Shown here: one piece after another, positions 1-8,499 of the stretch
Numbering within the stretch: position 1 is the first letter of the stretch
How the letters are laid out: each line of letters starts with the position of its first letter
DNA from: CALELM01 sp045617105
GTDB lineage: Bacteria; Bacillota; Negativicutes; Selenomonadales; Selenomonadaceae
NCBI GenBank assembly: GCA_045617105.1
Contig: JAZLHW010000026.1
Location: 1 to 56,019, forward strand
DNA: 56,019 bases
Reading direction: 5' to 3'
Notes under the pieces: model-generated
Told to the model about the DNA's origin: nothing
Database searches by the model: none
What the model saw: only the letters and a program-made list of their open reading frames with translations
Translations under genes and position numbers: made by a program

Positions 1-139
1 ATTGTTCAAGAAAATGCCATAAGCATTTTCCCTCCAATTTGCGTTTCAACGAAGCGGGAGATATGCTCACCGCTTGTTAAAATTTGTCTCCCCCACTTAC
101 AGCAAGCTGTTGAAGAAGGGGACATCTTAGCTTCGTTAT
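1..139 (+). repeat. 150-bp palindromic dispersed element, copy 1 (5' end cut by window)
   Basis: This is the first of seven copies of the same intergenic element. The left terminal TATAACGCC is outside the window and the right end reads GCTTCGTTAT. Internal stem-loops are visible: AAAATGC-CATAA-GCATTTT at 11-29, and AACGAAGC (49-56) complementary to GCTTCGTT near the right end. The copy lies 14 bp past the stop codon of the DUF815 gene. Both strands can be read open through parts of it, but this is a by-product of the repeat and not a gene. Confidence 0.92.
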
Positions 140-153
140 CATGGTATTTCCCA

Positions 154-1467
154 TCAATTCTCCTGTTTTCCCAAAAGGGAATTGATGTACTGCTGTGCCG
201 TTCGTCCGGAAACTCCCGTGTGGCACATCTCCCACTGACGCGCCCCTGCCTCAAGCTCCTCATCAGACAGCGTGATCTCCGGATGCCTGTGTGCCAGCTC
301 CTTGACGATCCTGAGGTACTCCATATATTCGGGGCGGAAATATCCGATACTGAGCCCAAAGCGAGCAGAAAGGGACAGCTTTTCCTGCACCGTATCATTT
401 TGGTGCATGTCATCTGAAATATTGTCCGGCCGATCGTTCCAGCTCTCACGGATCAAATGCTGCCTGTTGCTTGTCGCATAAATCAGCACATTGTCCGGCT
501 TGACCTCCAAGCCGCCCTCAATAACTGCTTTCAGGTACTTATACTCAATCTCAAATTCCTCAAAGGAAAGGTCATCCATATAAATAATGAAACGGTAATT
601 GCGGTTCTTGATTTCCGCAATGATACGGGAAAGATACTTGAACTCATGCTTGTAGACCTCTATCATGCGAAGTCCTTGATCGTAATACTGGTTCAGGATC
701 GCCTTAATACTTGTGGATTTTCCTGTCCCTGCATCGCCATAAAGCAAAACATTGTTAGCCTTGCGCCCTGCGACAAATGCCTCTGTATTGTCCTGAAGCC
801 GCTTCTTCTGGCTCTCGTAGCCTATGAGATCTGAGAGCATCATATCGCCCGTTGTCGTAATCGGCTCCAAAATTTCTCCTGTTTCTTCCGGCTTCGGAGA
901 AATACGAAATGCCTTATTCAAACCAAGCATGCCAACGCCATAACGTGCATAGAAATCCGTCACGATACGATACATTTCATCAGCATCTTTTGCCAGTGCA
1001 ATAGCGCTGCTGAGTTCCTGCACCTTCTCACTTACACTCTTGTTGTAGATCTGCTCCTTCTTCTCTACCGCCCGATAATTCGCTACCACGGAAAAGCACT
1101 GCAAGCCCAAGGCATTCTCCATGGGAGAAAAATCATAAGCAAAAAGCTCATGAAAAATATGAAGATCATTTTTAACAAATTCATTGACGCTTCCCTCATT
1201 GCCGCCTCGCTTCTCACAGACAAGCGTAAAGGGGGTTTCCGTCACAGACAACAAAAAAGCAAGATAATTGTGCCAAAGATTCCCGTTGAAACCATACTTT
1301 GTTGACACATCCAACAGGCGATGCACCTGTTCCAGAACCTCCTCGCCTAATTCTTCTGCGTCATAGCCTCCTGCCTGAAAACGGCGGCAAATATCCGACA
1401 GCCTGCAAAGAATACTATCCTTACCGACCTTTCGATAAACAATTAGCTTTGATGTCAAATGATACAC
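154..1467 (-). CDS. DUF815 family AAA+ ATP-binding protein
   Basis: A 437-residue P-loop ATPase of the DUF815 family, whose cellular role is not established. Walker A is GDAGTGKS at about residues 244-251 and Walker B is FIIYMDDLSF at about 293-302, followed by a sensor-1-like segment (IYATSNRQHL). The roughly 200 N-terminal residues are helical and have no recognised catalytic motif. The start is GTG at 1467, preceded by AGGGGG at a 7-nt spacing. A small hairpin (GCTTGC/GCAAGC, 1488-1503) precedes the ribosome-binding site. The gene is transcribed away from the tRNA pair upstream and seems monocistronic. Family assignment is confident; substrate or partner cannot be inferred. Confidence 0.9.
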   Translation of the reverse strand: MYHLTSKLIVYRKVGKDSILCRLSDICRRFQAGGYDAEELGEEVLEQVHRLLDVSTKYGFNGNLWHNYLAFLLSVTETPFTLVCEKRGGNEGSVNEFVKNDLHIFHELFAYDFSPMENALGLQCFSVVANYRAVEKKEQIYNKSVSEKVQELSSAIALAKDADEMYRIVTDFYARYGVGMLGLNKAFRISPKPEETGEILEPITTTGDMMLSDLIGYESQKKRLQDNTEAFVAGRKANNVLLYGDAGTGKSTSIKAILNQYYDQGLRMIEVYKHEFKYLSRIIAEIKNRNYRFIIYMDDLSFEEFEIEYKYLKAVIEGGLEVKPDNVLIYATSNRQHLIRESWNDRPDNISDDMHQNDTVQEKLSLSARFGLSIGYFRPEYMEYLRIVKELAHRHPEITLSDEELEAGARQWEMCHTGVSGRTAQQYINSLLGKQEN

Positions 1468-1562
1468 AGTAAATCCCCCTAAAAACAGCTTGCTTGTGCA
1501 AGCAAATTATGGACGCACGATTTTCTCCCATACAGCAATGAATCCGTACATCCTGTGAACAA

Positions 1563-1592
1563 TAAAAAAAAGAGTGCTCCGAAGCACTCTTC
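1563..1592 (-). terminator. Rho-independent terminator of the tRNA-Tyr/tRNA-Met unit
   Basis: Read on the minus strand, AGAGTGCT-TCGG-AGCACTCT is a perfect 8-bp stem followed by eight T residues. It lies 12 bp past the CCA end of tRNA-Met. Confidence 0.9.
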
Positions 1593-1603
1593 CTTATCAT
1601 GAT

Positions 1604-1680
1604 TGGTGGCGGCACAGAGATTCGAACTCCGGACACTGCGGGTATGAACCGCATGCTCTAGCCAACTGAGCTATGCCGCC
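1604..1680 (-). tRNA. tRNA-Met (anticodon CAT), elongator type
   Basis: A 77-nt cloverleaf with acceptor stem GGCGGCA/TGCCGCC (loose pair near the base), an anticodon stem TGCGG/CCGCA around loop TTCATAC, and an encoded CCA. The anticodon stem lacks the three G-C pairs typical of initiator tRNA, so this is read as elongator Met. A lysidine-modified Ile2 tRNA is a less likely alternative given the GGCGGC acceptor. It is co-transcribed with tRNA-Tyr immediately upstream. Confidence 0.9.
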
Positions 1681-1684
1681 AAAG

Positions 1685-1770
1685 TGGTGGGCAGGGATGG
1701 ATTCGAACCATCGTAATCCGAAGATGACAGATTTACAGTCTGTTGCCTTTAACCACTCGGCCACCTACCC
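1685..1770 (-). tRNA. tRNA-Tyr (anticodon GTA)
   Basis: An 86-nt class II tRNA with a long variable arm, acceptor GGGTAGG, anticodon loop CTGTAAA giving GTA, a T-loop GGTTCGAATCC and an encoded CCA. Only 4 nt separate it from tRNA-Met downstream. Confidence 0.95.
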
Positions 1771-1803
1771 ATGTCTAACGTATAACCGCTAGCAACAATA
1801 TGT

Positions 1804-1832
1804 ATTATACATGCCGGAAACTATAGTGTCAA
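1804..1832 (-). promoter_or_regulatory. Consensus sigma-70 promoter of the tRNA pair
   Basis: On the minus strand TTGACA (1827-1832), a 17-bp spacer and TATAAT (1804-1809) form an exact consensus promoter about 34 bp before tRNA-Tyr. It lies in the gap after ftsZ, so the tRNAs need not depend on dcw read-through. Confidence 0.9.
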
Positions 1833-1855
1833 CTACAATTTCAACAAATCACCTA

Positions 1856-3052
1856 TCACTTATTACGCCGCATCCATGTAGGAATATCGATCAAGTCCTG
1901 TGCTGCCTGCTGCGGCTGCGGTACTGCCTGCTGCGGCATCTGCTGGGCGGGTTGTACTGGCGGCATACCCTGCCCCTTCGGATTTTGCGGAACCTGCACA
2001 TTCCCAAAGAAAGAGCTCTGTGCCTGAATATTCCCCACACCAAAGGTTGGTGGCTGGATAACTGGTCCGTTCTGCATATTCACGGCAGGATTTTCTTCAT
2101 CCTCAAACCCAGTTGCCACGATCGTAACCGTCACAGTATCTCCCATGGTATCGTCTACAGAAGTACCCCAAATAATATCAGCGTTCGGGTCTGCACTCTC
2201 TGTTATCATCGTAGAAGCCTCATTGACCTGCATCATCGGCATATCAGCGGAACCTGCAATGTTAATAAGGATCCTATGTGCACCCTTGATATCCGTTTCA
2301 AGCAAAGGAGAGTCGATCGCCGTGCGTACTGCATCGACTGCAGCATTCTCGCCCGTTCCTTCTCCAATTCCCATCAATGCCGTACCAGCATTGCTCATAA
2401 TGGTCTTTACGTCTGCAAAGTCCAAATTGATGAACCCCGGCTTTGCGATCAAGTCAGAAATACCCTTGACACCCTGTCTCAAAACATCATCCGCAATGCT
2501 GAATGCCTGCGTCATCGGAGTATTCTTGTCAATCGACTGCATCAGCCGATCATTTGGAATCGTAATGATCGTATCTACATGCTGCTTCAAGTTTGCAATG
2601 CCCATCTCTGCCTTGCGGCGGCGTTGTGTCCCCTCAAAGGTAAAGGGCTTCGTCACGACACCTACGGTAAGTGCACCTACCTCACGGGCACATTGCGCAA
2701 TGACCGGAGCTGCCCCCGTACCGGTACCGCCGCCCATGCCAGCCGTGATAAATACCATATCTGCCCCGCGCATTGCCTCAAGGACTTCCTCGTGGCTTTC
2801 CTGCGCTGCCTTCTCACCGATCTCAGGACGCGCACCTGCACCGAGACCGCGCGTAAGCTTCTCTCCAATCTGAATACGCCTCTGTGCCATGGAATTTAAA
2901 AGAGCCTGGGAATCCGTATTTACCGCAATAAACTCAACGCCCTCCAGCCCCAAGGAGATCATACGGTTGACTGCATTGCTGCCGCCACCGCCAACACCAA
3001 CTACCTTGATTACGGCAGAATGCTTCACTGCTTCATCTTCAAACTCAAACAC
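1856..3052 (-). CDS. ftsZ: Cell division protein FtsZ
   Basis: Tubulin-like GTPase that forms the cytokinetic Z-ring at midcell. The nucleotide-binding GVGGGGSNAVNRM segment, the tubulin signature GGGTGTGAAPVIA and the T7 loop region (INLDFADVKTIM) are all present. After a Gln/Pro-rich linker the protein ends in the conserved tail LIDIPTWMRRNK, which recruits FtsZ-binding partners. Two starts are possible. GTG at 3052 gives a protein beginning MFEFEDEAV and has GGGGG 8 nt upstream; ATG at 3073 adds seven residues unlike the family and has only a weak site. GTG is preferred (398 aa). It is the last gene of the dcw cluster. No ftsA is found between ftsQ and ftsZ. Confidence 0.97.
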   Translation of the reverse strand: MFEFEDEAVKHSAVIKVVGVGGGGSNAVNRMISLGLEGVEFIAVNTDSQALLNSMAQRRIQIGEKLTRGLGAGARPEIGEKAAQESHEEVLEAMRGADMVFITAGMGGGTGTGAAPVIAQCAREVGALTVGVVTKPFTFEGTQRRRKAEMGIANLKQHVDTIITIPNDRLMQSIDKNTPMTQAFSIADDVLRQGVKGISDLIAKPGFINLDFADVKTIMSNAGTALMGIGEGTGENAAVDAVRTAIDSPLLETDIKGAHRILINIAGSADMPMMQVNEASTMITESADPNADIIWGTSVDDTMGDTVTVTIVATGFEDEENPAVNMQNGPVIQPPTFGVGNIQAQSSFFGNVQVPQNPKGQGMPPVQPAQQMPQQAVPQPQQAAQDLIDIPTWMRRNK

Positions 3053-3227
3053 AATCAAAACCCCCACGAACATATATTTTCTTAATCAAATTCTTCATGC
3101 AAAACACTCCAGCAGAAATATGCCGGATAAATACATACCCATTCTACCATTCTTTTCATGTAAATACCATAGCTGACAACAGAAAAATTTTAAAACTGCA
3201 AAGCTTTCTTTCAAATATGGGCAAAAA

Positions 3228-3560
3228 TCAGTATTTTTCAAGAATATATCTGCGAAGCATAGCAAGATTCTGAAAGATCCGCAGACCGAATGCCAAAAGC
3301 GCAACATAATAGAGATCGATTCCCAAGCGGTCGCCTACATAGACCAAAAAAGCTGCCAAAAGTGCGTTCGTAAAAAATCCTGTGATGAACACGGTATTAT
3401 CAAACTTCTCTCCCACGGCAGCCCGCAGCCCTCCAAAAACAGAATCCAAGGCTGCCAAAAGAGCGACAGAGAAAAGCTTTGCATAAGCGAACGGAATGGC
3501 TACCGGCGCTACTGAGCCAAGCACAAGCCCAACGATCAAACCAAAAACTGGCAATATCAT
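3228..3560 (-). CDS. sbp: Small basic protein (Sbp, DUF1290 family)
   Basis: A 110-residue integral membrane protein with about three hydrophobic segments (residues 1-30, 32-45 and 62-95). It resembles the DUF1290/Sbp proteins found between divIB/ftsQ and ftsZ in Firmicutes; their function is unknown. Its ATG overlaps the DUF881 stop codon in an ATGA (3557-3560), implying translational coupling. About 175 bp without a gene separate it from the ftsZ start. Confidence 0.88.
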   Translation of the reverse strand: MILPVFGLIVGLVLGSVAPVAIPFAYAKLFSVALLAALDSVFGGLRAAVGEKFDNTVFITGFFTNALLAAFLVYVGDRLGIDLYYVALLAFGLRIFQNLAMLRRYILEKY

Positions 3561-4243
3561 CTCGCAACCGCCCTTTCCTCTGCCTCATGCGCATATTCCT
3601 GCTTCAAACTTCCCTTGTAAGCAGGAATATAAACGGAATCACTTATCTTAATATCCATTTGAATTCCCCATACCTTCAAAGTCTCCATGACACCGCCCCG
3701 CATTTTCAATGCGTTCTCCAAGCTCTTTGCATCCCCGATGGCAGAGATCTCAAAGGGAGCAGAGGAACGCACGTTGTTGACGGAAAGTGTCGGACCGGCA
3801 CAGCGAATTTCCGAGGTGGCGAGCAGCCTCTGCCCGTTGATGGAGATAGCTTCTGCACCTGCCGCCCGCAGTTCATTGACTACCTTTAAGATATCATCAT
3901 CATGAATGACATACAGGTTCTGATTCTCGCCCGCCTTGGATTTTTGGGTGCTGTCATCCATTCGCACAAGAATCCCCTGTCCCTCCAAGGGAACGATCCC
4001 CGCCCTGATGCGGATGTCATTCCCCACAGAATCTCCCTCAGATACCTTTGTCTCTTCCAATTCCTTTTTTAATGCATCCCTTTCCTTTTCTGTCTGAACC
4101 AGCCGTTCCGACAGATCCTCCACACGTTGATAAGAAATGGATGCTTTCATATCCTCCGTTGTCCGAAACTGCACTGCCAGCATAAAGCCAAGCACCATGC
4201 AGACACAGGCAATCGACCAGCTTCCTTGCTTTATATGCTTCAT
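3557..4243 (-). CDS. DUF881 family protein (YlxW/YlxX-like)
   Basis: A 228-residue envelope protein with one N-terminal membrane segment (about residues 8-26), a coiled-coil stretch (about 40-70) and a DUF881 domain containing GAEAISINGQRLLATSEIRC. Members of this family lie in Firmicute division clusters and are presumed to act at the membrane; the mechanism is not known. It overlaps sbp by 4 bp and follows ftsQ by 21 bp, so all three are probably one transcript. Confidence 0.88.
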   Translation of the reverse strand: MKHIKQGSWSIACVCMVLGFMLAVQFRTTEDMKASISYQRVEDLSERLVQTEKERDALKKELEETKVSEGDSVGNDIRIRAGIVPLEGQGILVRMDDSTQKSKAGENQNLYVIHDDDILKVVNELRAAGAEAISINGQRLLATSEIRCAGPTLSVNNVRSSAPFEISAIGDAKSLENALKMRGGVMETLKVWGIQMDIKISDSVYIPAYKGSLKQEYAHEAEERAVAR

Positions 4244-4264
4244 AAAAATCCCTTGCTTCCCATC

Positions 4265-5002
4265 CTACTGCGCCAATTTAATAAAAGGTGCCGTATAAGT
4301 AAAGTCCACAAACTCAATCGTATGCTTCGTTGTTTTTATTTCTTCCAAAAAATCCTTCGTAAGCCGTGCCTTTTCTTCCATGCGTTCCATTTTTCCAAGA
4401 CGTATCTGCACGGAATTTGTCGTATACACCACAATGCTGTTCGGATCAGCAAGCGAAATTTCAGAAATCTGCCCCAGTGAATTTTCATCGAGCATTTGCA
4501 GAAATTCCAGAATCTGCACGATGTTTTCCTCCACGACATCATCTCCGACATACTTGTCCCGAATTTGGATTCCCGTCAGCATGGGAATCGCCATCGCCTT
4601 CAAGGTACGGTAGCTGTCAATGACCTTTCCCTTCCTGTCAAGATCCAAATAGCCGTAATCGCAGCCTGCTGTCACGACTGGTTTTCGCTCCTTGATATCC
4701 ACGATAAGAGAGTTTGGCAATGAGCGGCGCACCACTGCCTCCTCGATCCGAAGATCTTCCATCAAGCGCTTCTTGATTTCATCTGTCTGGAGAGAAAAGA
4801 TGGGCTGTCCCTGATGGATCTCCGAAATACTCACGATATCCTCCCTCGTAAGATACACGTTCCCCTCTAGGTATATCTGCTGCAGCGTAAAAATAGGCGA
4901 ATAGACAAAAATGCCAAGGAGCACGATGCAGGCTGCCAAAAGCAACAGACCTCTCCGAAAGCGTCTTTTCGGTCTCAGCTTGCTAGTCTTTTGTTCCTCC
5001 AT
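4265..5002 (-). CDS. ftsQ: Cell division protein FtsQ/DivIB
   Basis: A bitopic division protein of 245 residues: a basic cytoplasmic tail (about 1-17), one membrane helix (about 18-36), a POTRA domain beginning FTLQQIYLEGNVYLT (about 43-110), and the FtsQ/DivIB extracytoplasmic domain. It helps assemble FtsL and the septal synthase at the divisome. It lies 26 bp downstream of ddl. The septal synthase genes ftsI and ftsW that usually share this cluster are absent here. Confidence 0.93.
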   Translation of the reverse strand: MEEQKTSKLRPKRRFRRGLLLLAACIVLLGIFVYSPIFTLQQIYLEGNVYLTREDIVSISEIHQGQPIFSLQTDEIKKRLMEDLRIEEAVVRRSLPNSLIVDIKERKPVVTAGCDYGYLDLDRKGKVIDSYRTLKAMAIPMLTGIQIRDKYVGDDVVEENIVQILEFLQMLDENSLGQISEISLADPNSIVVYTTNSVQIRLGKMERMEEKARLTKDFLEEIKTTKHTIEFVDFTYTAPFIKLAQ

Positions 5003-5028
5003 TCCCTCGTCCTTTCTAAATCTTTTCT

Positions 5029-5973
5029 TTATTTATTTACGGGAAAGCCTGCCATCTCCAAGATCTTCTCGCAAAGCTCCGGGAATTCCAAACCGACTGC
5101 CCTTCCTGCATCCGGCACGAGCGAAAGCTCCGTCATGCCCGGTGCAGAATTTACCTCCATAACGTATGGATTCTCCTCCTGATCCATGATGATATCCACA
5201 CGCGCCACGCCCTTGCATCCGCAGGCAAGGAACGTCCTGACAGCGATATCCTGCACCAGCCTTGTCGTTTTCTCAGAAAGCTGTGCCGGAACGATATGCG
5301 TGGAAGCACCCGCCGTATACTTGGAATCGTAGTCATAACGCCCAGAAACCGTTGTGATCTCGATGACCGGCAATGCCTCCGCCTGTTCCTCATTTCCCCA
5401 AACGGCAACGGTCAGTTCCCTTCCGTTAATGAATTCCTCTGCCAAAATAGAAACATCATACGAAAAAGCATTTTTGACAGCATCTGCCAGTTCCTCATGC
5501 GTATCAACGATATAAACTCCAATACTTGAGCCTTGAGAAGCCGCCTTGATGACCATAGGGAAGGAAAATTCCTTTTCTGCCCGCTGAACGACACTGTCAT
5601 TCCCCTCAGACCTATGAAATGTGCTGTATTTGGGTGTTGGGATCCCTTCTGCTGAAAACACTCGCTTGGAAACCACCTTGTCCATCGTTACAGCAGAAGC
5701 CAGTACGCCGGAACCCGTGTAAGGGATTCCCAGCATGTCCAATGTTCCCTGCAAGATCCCGTCCTCACCGAACTTTCCATGCATACCATTGAATACCATC
5801 CTGCAGCCGCTCTCTTGGATCTTCTCTGCAAAATCCCTCGGCTCCAGCTCCATCCCCTCTGCCTGATAGCCCTTGGAGCGCAGTGCATTCAAAATAGCTG
5901 CTCCTGACCTACGGGATACCTCTGCCTCCGTAGAAGGTCCGCCCATTACTACAACAATTTTATCTTGGCTCAT
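5029..5973 (-). CDS. ddl: D-alanine--D-alanine ligase
   Basis: An ATP-grasp ligase (314 aa) that joins two D-Ala to make the dipeptide used by MurF. Typical motifs are seen: the N-terminal GGPSTEAEVSRRSG, the ATP-grasp lysine strand MVIKAASQGSSIGV, and the C-terminal metal and substrate site MEVNSAPGMTELSLVPDAG. GGAGGAG lies 8 nt before the ATG. It follows murC by 15 bp. Confidence 0.97.
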   Translation of the reverse strand: MSQDKIVVVMGGPSTEAEVSRRSGAAILNALRSKGYQAEGMELEPRDFAEKIQESGCRMVFNGMHGKFGEDGILQGTLDMLGIPYTGSGVLASAVTMDKVVSKRVFSAEGIPTPKYSTFHRSEGNDSVVQRAEKEFSFPMVIKAASQGSSIGVYIVDTHEELADAVKNAFSYDVSILAEEFINGRELTVAVWGNEEQAEALPVIEITTVSGRYDYDSKYTAGASTHIVPAQLSEKTTRLVQDIAVRTFLACGCKGVARVDIIMDQEENPYVMEVNSAPGMTELSLVPDAGRAVGLEFPELCEKILEMAGFPVNK

Positions 5974-5988
5974 TTCTGACTCCTCCTG

Positions 5989-7389
5989 TCAGCTCTTCAA
6001 AATCTCTGCAAGCTCCTCGCCTGTCCGATAAATGTCCCCTGCTCCCATCGTCATAACGAGGTCACCGGACTTTACGATTTTGGACAGATACGCTGCAATC
6101 TCGGCACGGTCTTCTATATAGACGACCTCCTGTCCTGTCTGTGCCTTGACTTCGGAAGGAATCGTACTCCCATCAATTCCCTCGATGGATGCTTCTCCCG
6201 CCGAATAAATATCCGTCAGCACCAAAAGGTCTGCCTGTGCAAATGCCGTCCCGAACTCCTGATGCAAAAGCTTGGTGCGGGAATAACGATGCGGCTGAAA
6301 TACGCAGACCAGTCTTTTCGGCATAGTCTGTTTCGCCGCCTTGAGTGTCGTTGCGATCTCCGTTGGGTGATGTGCATAATCATCCACGATCCAAACACCC
6401 TTTTCCCTCCCCTTCGTCTGGAAACGGCGCTTCGCCCCGTGGAAGCAGGCAAGCCCCTCTGCCATCTGCGATACGCTCAAGCCAAGGGAGATTCCTGTCA
6501 CGATAGCCGCCATTGCATTGAGGACATTGTGCCTCCCTGGAAGATTCAGCGTAACCCTTCCAAGATTCTCGCCTTGATGCATGACATCGAAAGATGTGCT
6601 GGGGCCGTCTGCCGCGATATTGGCTGCCTGATAATCCGCTTTCTCCTCAATAGCGTAGGAATAATATCTGCAATCTATCTTCTTTGCAATATTGCGAAGG
6701 TTCTCATTCTCAAAACAAAGTACGGCAAACCCTGTTTCCTTGTCTACGTTTTGGAGGAACTCCGTAAAAGCGGCACGGATATTATCCATTGTGCCGTAAT
6801 GATCCATGTGGTCGTTCTCGACATTCGTTACAACTGCAATGTGAGGATGCAGCTTGAGGAACGATCCATCGCTCTCATCTGCCTCAGAAACCAAGTAATC
6901 ACTTTTCCCTAAAATAGCATTCGTCCCAAGGTCTCCGACCTCACCGCCGACAATGACCGTCGGGGAAACCTGCAAATGGTGCAGCGCTACGCCTATCATG
7001 GAAGTCGTTGTCGTCTTGCCATGCGCTCCTGCCACTGCTATCCCCTTGTACTCGTTTACGAGTGCCGCATTGATATCCGAACGGTGAAGCTTCGGTATCC
7101 CTAAAGCTCCGGCTGCGAGAACCTCAGGATTATCAAAAGGAATCGCTGTAGAAACAACGATTGCGTCTGTTCCCCGCACATTCTCCCCGTCTTGGCCGAC
7201 AAAAATCTTCGCACCAAGCTCCTTCAAACGGTCCGTAATCTGCGTTTCACTCCGATCCGAGCCTGACACCTCATAGCCAAGCTCCACAAGGATCTTGGCA
7301 AGCGGACTCATTCCCGCACCGCCAATGCCTACAAAATGTATTTTCTTGATTCCTTTCAAACCCTTCAGCAATGCCGTTCCTCCTATCAT
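5989..7389 (-). CDS. murC: UDP-N-acetylmuramate--L-alanine ligase
   Basis: Cytoplasmic Mur ligase adding the first amino acid to UDP-MurNAc. The N-terminal Rossmann motif FVGIGGAGMSPLA, the ATP loop GAHGKTTTT, the DESDGSF segment and the C-terminal DDYAHHPTEI and QPHRYSR motifs are present. ATG at 7389 overlaps the murG stop in an ATGA (7386-7389). An alternative TTG at 7371 has a perfect AGGAGG 7 nt upstream and would shorten the protein by six residues. A longer frame to 7464 would run deep into murG and is rejected. Confidence 0.96.
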   Translation of the reverse strand: MIGGTALLKGLKGIKKIHFVGIGGAGMSPLAKILVELGYEVSGSDRSETQITDRLKELGAKIFVGQDGENVRGTDAIVVSTAIPFDNPEVLAAGALGIPKLHRSDINAALVNEYKGIAVAGAHGKTTTTSMIGVALHHLQVSPTVIVGGEVGDLGTNAILGKSDYLVSEADESDGSFLKLHPHIAVVTNVENDHMDHYGTMDNIRAAFTEFLQNVDKETGFAVLCFENENLRNIAKKIDCRYYSYAIEEKADYQAANIAADGPSTSFDVMHQGENLGRVTLNLPGRHNVLNAMAAIVTGISLGLSVSQMAEGLACFHGAKRRFQTKGREKGVWIVDDYAHHPTEIATTLKAAKQTMPKRLVCVFQPHRYSRTKLLHQEFGTAFAQADLLVLTDIYSAGEASIEGIDGSTIPSEVKAQTGQEVVYIEDRAEIAAYLSKIVKSGDLVMTMGAGDIYRTGEELAEILKS

Positions 7390-8498
7390 CTTTTGCGTAT
7401 CAGTTGAATTGCCAGCTTCGCAATTTCCTGCGCTGCTCTCGGTCTCCCCAGTGTCAAGCAGCACTCCTTCATCTTCTCCAAGGTCTCCTTCTCCTGCAAA
7501 AGCTCTGCCAGAACCTCTTGCAGGGCTTTTGCGGAAAGATCCTTATCCAAAATCATGCGGGCAGCACCGGCTTGGACAGCAGCCCTTGCATTATGCTCCT
7601 GATGATTTTCCGTTGCATACGGATACGGTATCAGAATAGACGGTATTCCCCGTGCCATCAGCTCTGCCATGCCGATAGCTCCCGACCGAAAAATGGCAAG
7701 GTCTGACATCGCCAGTGCCTGCGGCATGTTGTAGAGATATGGCTCTACCCTCACATGGGGAGCCTCCTCCAAATGAACTCCCACAGCTTCCAATTCCTGC
7801 ATCACAGCACTGTAATCACGCTTTCCCGTCACATGCAGGAACTGCACCTCAGGATTCTTCACTGCCTCGGAAAGAACTCCTATCATCGCCTGATTGATGC
7901 TCCGTGCGCCTCGGCTTCCTCCCGAGATCAGCACCGTCCGCTTGCTTGGATCGAACCCGAAACAGGCCAGCCCCTCTGCCCTGTCTGCCTCCATGATCTC
8001 CCGACGGATAGGATTGCCTGTGCAGACAACTTTATCTGCCGGAAACTGCATGACCGCCTCCGGTACGCCTACCGCCACCTTGGAAACAAAGCGGGAAAGC
8101 AGCTTGTTCGTAATGCCTGGCATTACGTTCTGTTCCTGTATGATGGAAGGAACATGCAAGAGGCTTGCCGCCAGCAAGATCGGGCCGCAAACGTAGCCGC
8201 CTGTCCCAATCGCCACATCCGGACGAAATTTCTTTACGATCCGCATAGCCTTGACAACTCCTGCCATAGCAGTTCCTGCCCTCTTGATATTGGTAAGAGA
8301 GATCCGCCGCTCAAAGCCCTGAAGCTCCACGGTAGCGAAGGGAAGCCCTTCCTTTGGTATGATATCCGACTCCAGACCATGCTTCGTCCCCACATAGAGG
8401 AATTCAGCATCCGGAACCTGTCTCTGAATTTCACGAATCAGCGTGACAGCAGGATAGATATGTCCTCCCGTACCTCCGCCTGACACAATAACTCTCAC
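7386..8498 (-). CDS. murG: UDP-GlcNAc:lipid I N-acetylglucosaminyltransferase MurG
   Basis: A peripheral membrane GT28 glycosyltransferase (370 aa) converting lipid I to lipid II. The N-terminal loop SGGGTGGHIYPAV, QEQNVMPGITNK and the C-terminal donor site IFRSGAIGMAELMARG, followed by ATENHQEHNA, match the family. It starts 1 bp after the murD stop and overlaps murC by 4 bp. The flippase/SEDS gene ftsW, commonly between murD and murG, is absent. Confidence 0.97.
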   Translation of the reverse strand: MRVIVSGGGTGGHIYPAVTLIREIQRQVPDAEFLYVGTKHGLESDIIPKEGLPFATVELQGFERRISLTNIKRAGTAMAGVVKAMRIVKKFRPDVAIGTGGYVCGPILLAASLLHVPSIIQEQNVMPGITNKLLSRFVSKVAVGVPEAVMQFPADKVVCTGNPIRREIMEADRAEGLACFGFDPSKRTVLISGGSRGARSINQAMIGVLSEAVKNPEVQFLHVTGKRDYSAVMQELEAVGVHLEEAPHVRVEPYLYNMPQALAMSDLAIFRSGAIGMAELMARGIPSILIPYPYATENHQEHNARAAVQAGAARMILDKDLSAKALQEVLAELLQEKETLEKMKECCLTLGRPRAAQEIAKLAIQLIRKR

Positions 8499-8499
8499 A

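Noticed and set aside
6..449. A 147-codon open frame on the minus strand spanning element copy 1 and the end of the DUF815 gene
   Set aside because: It is made of the dispersed element plus antisense sequence of a real gene; the same peptide stretch recurs wherever the element occurs.
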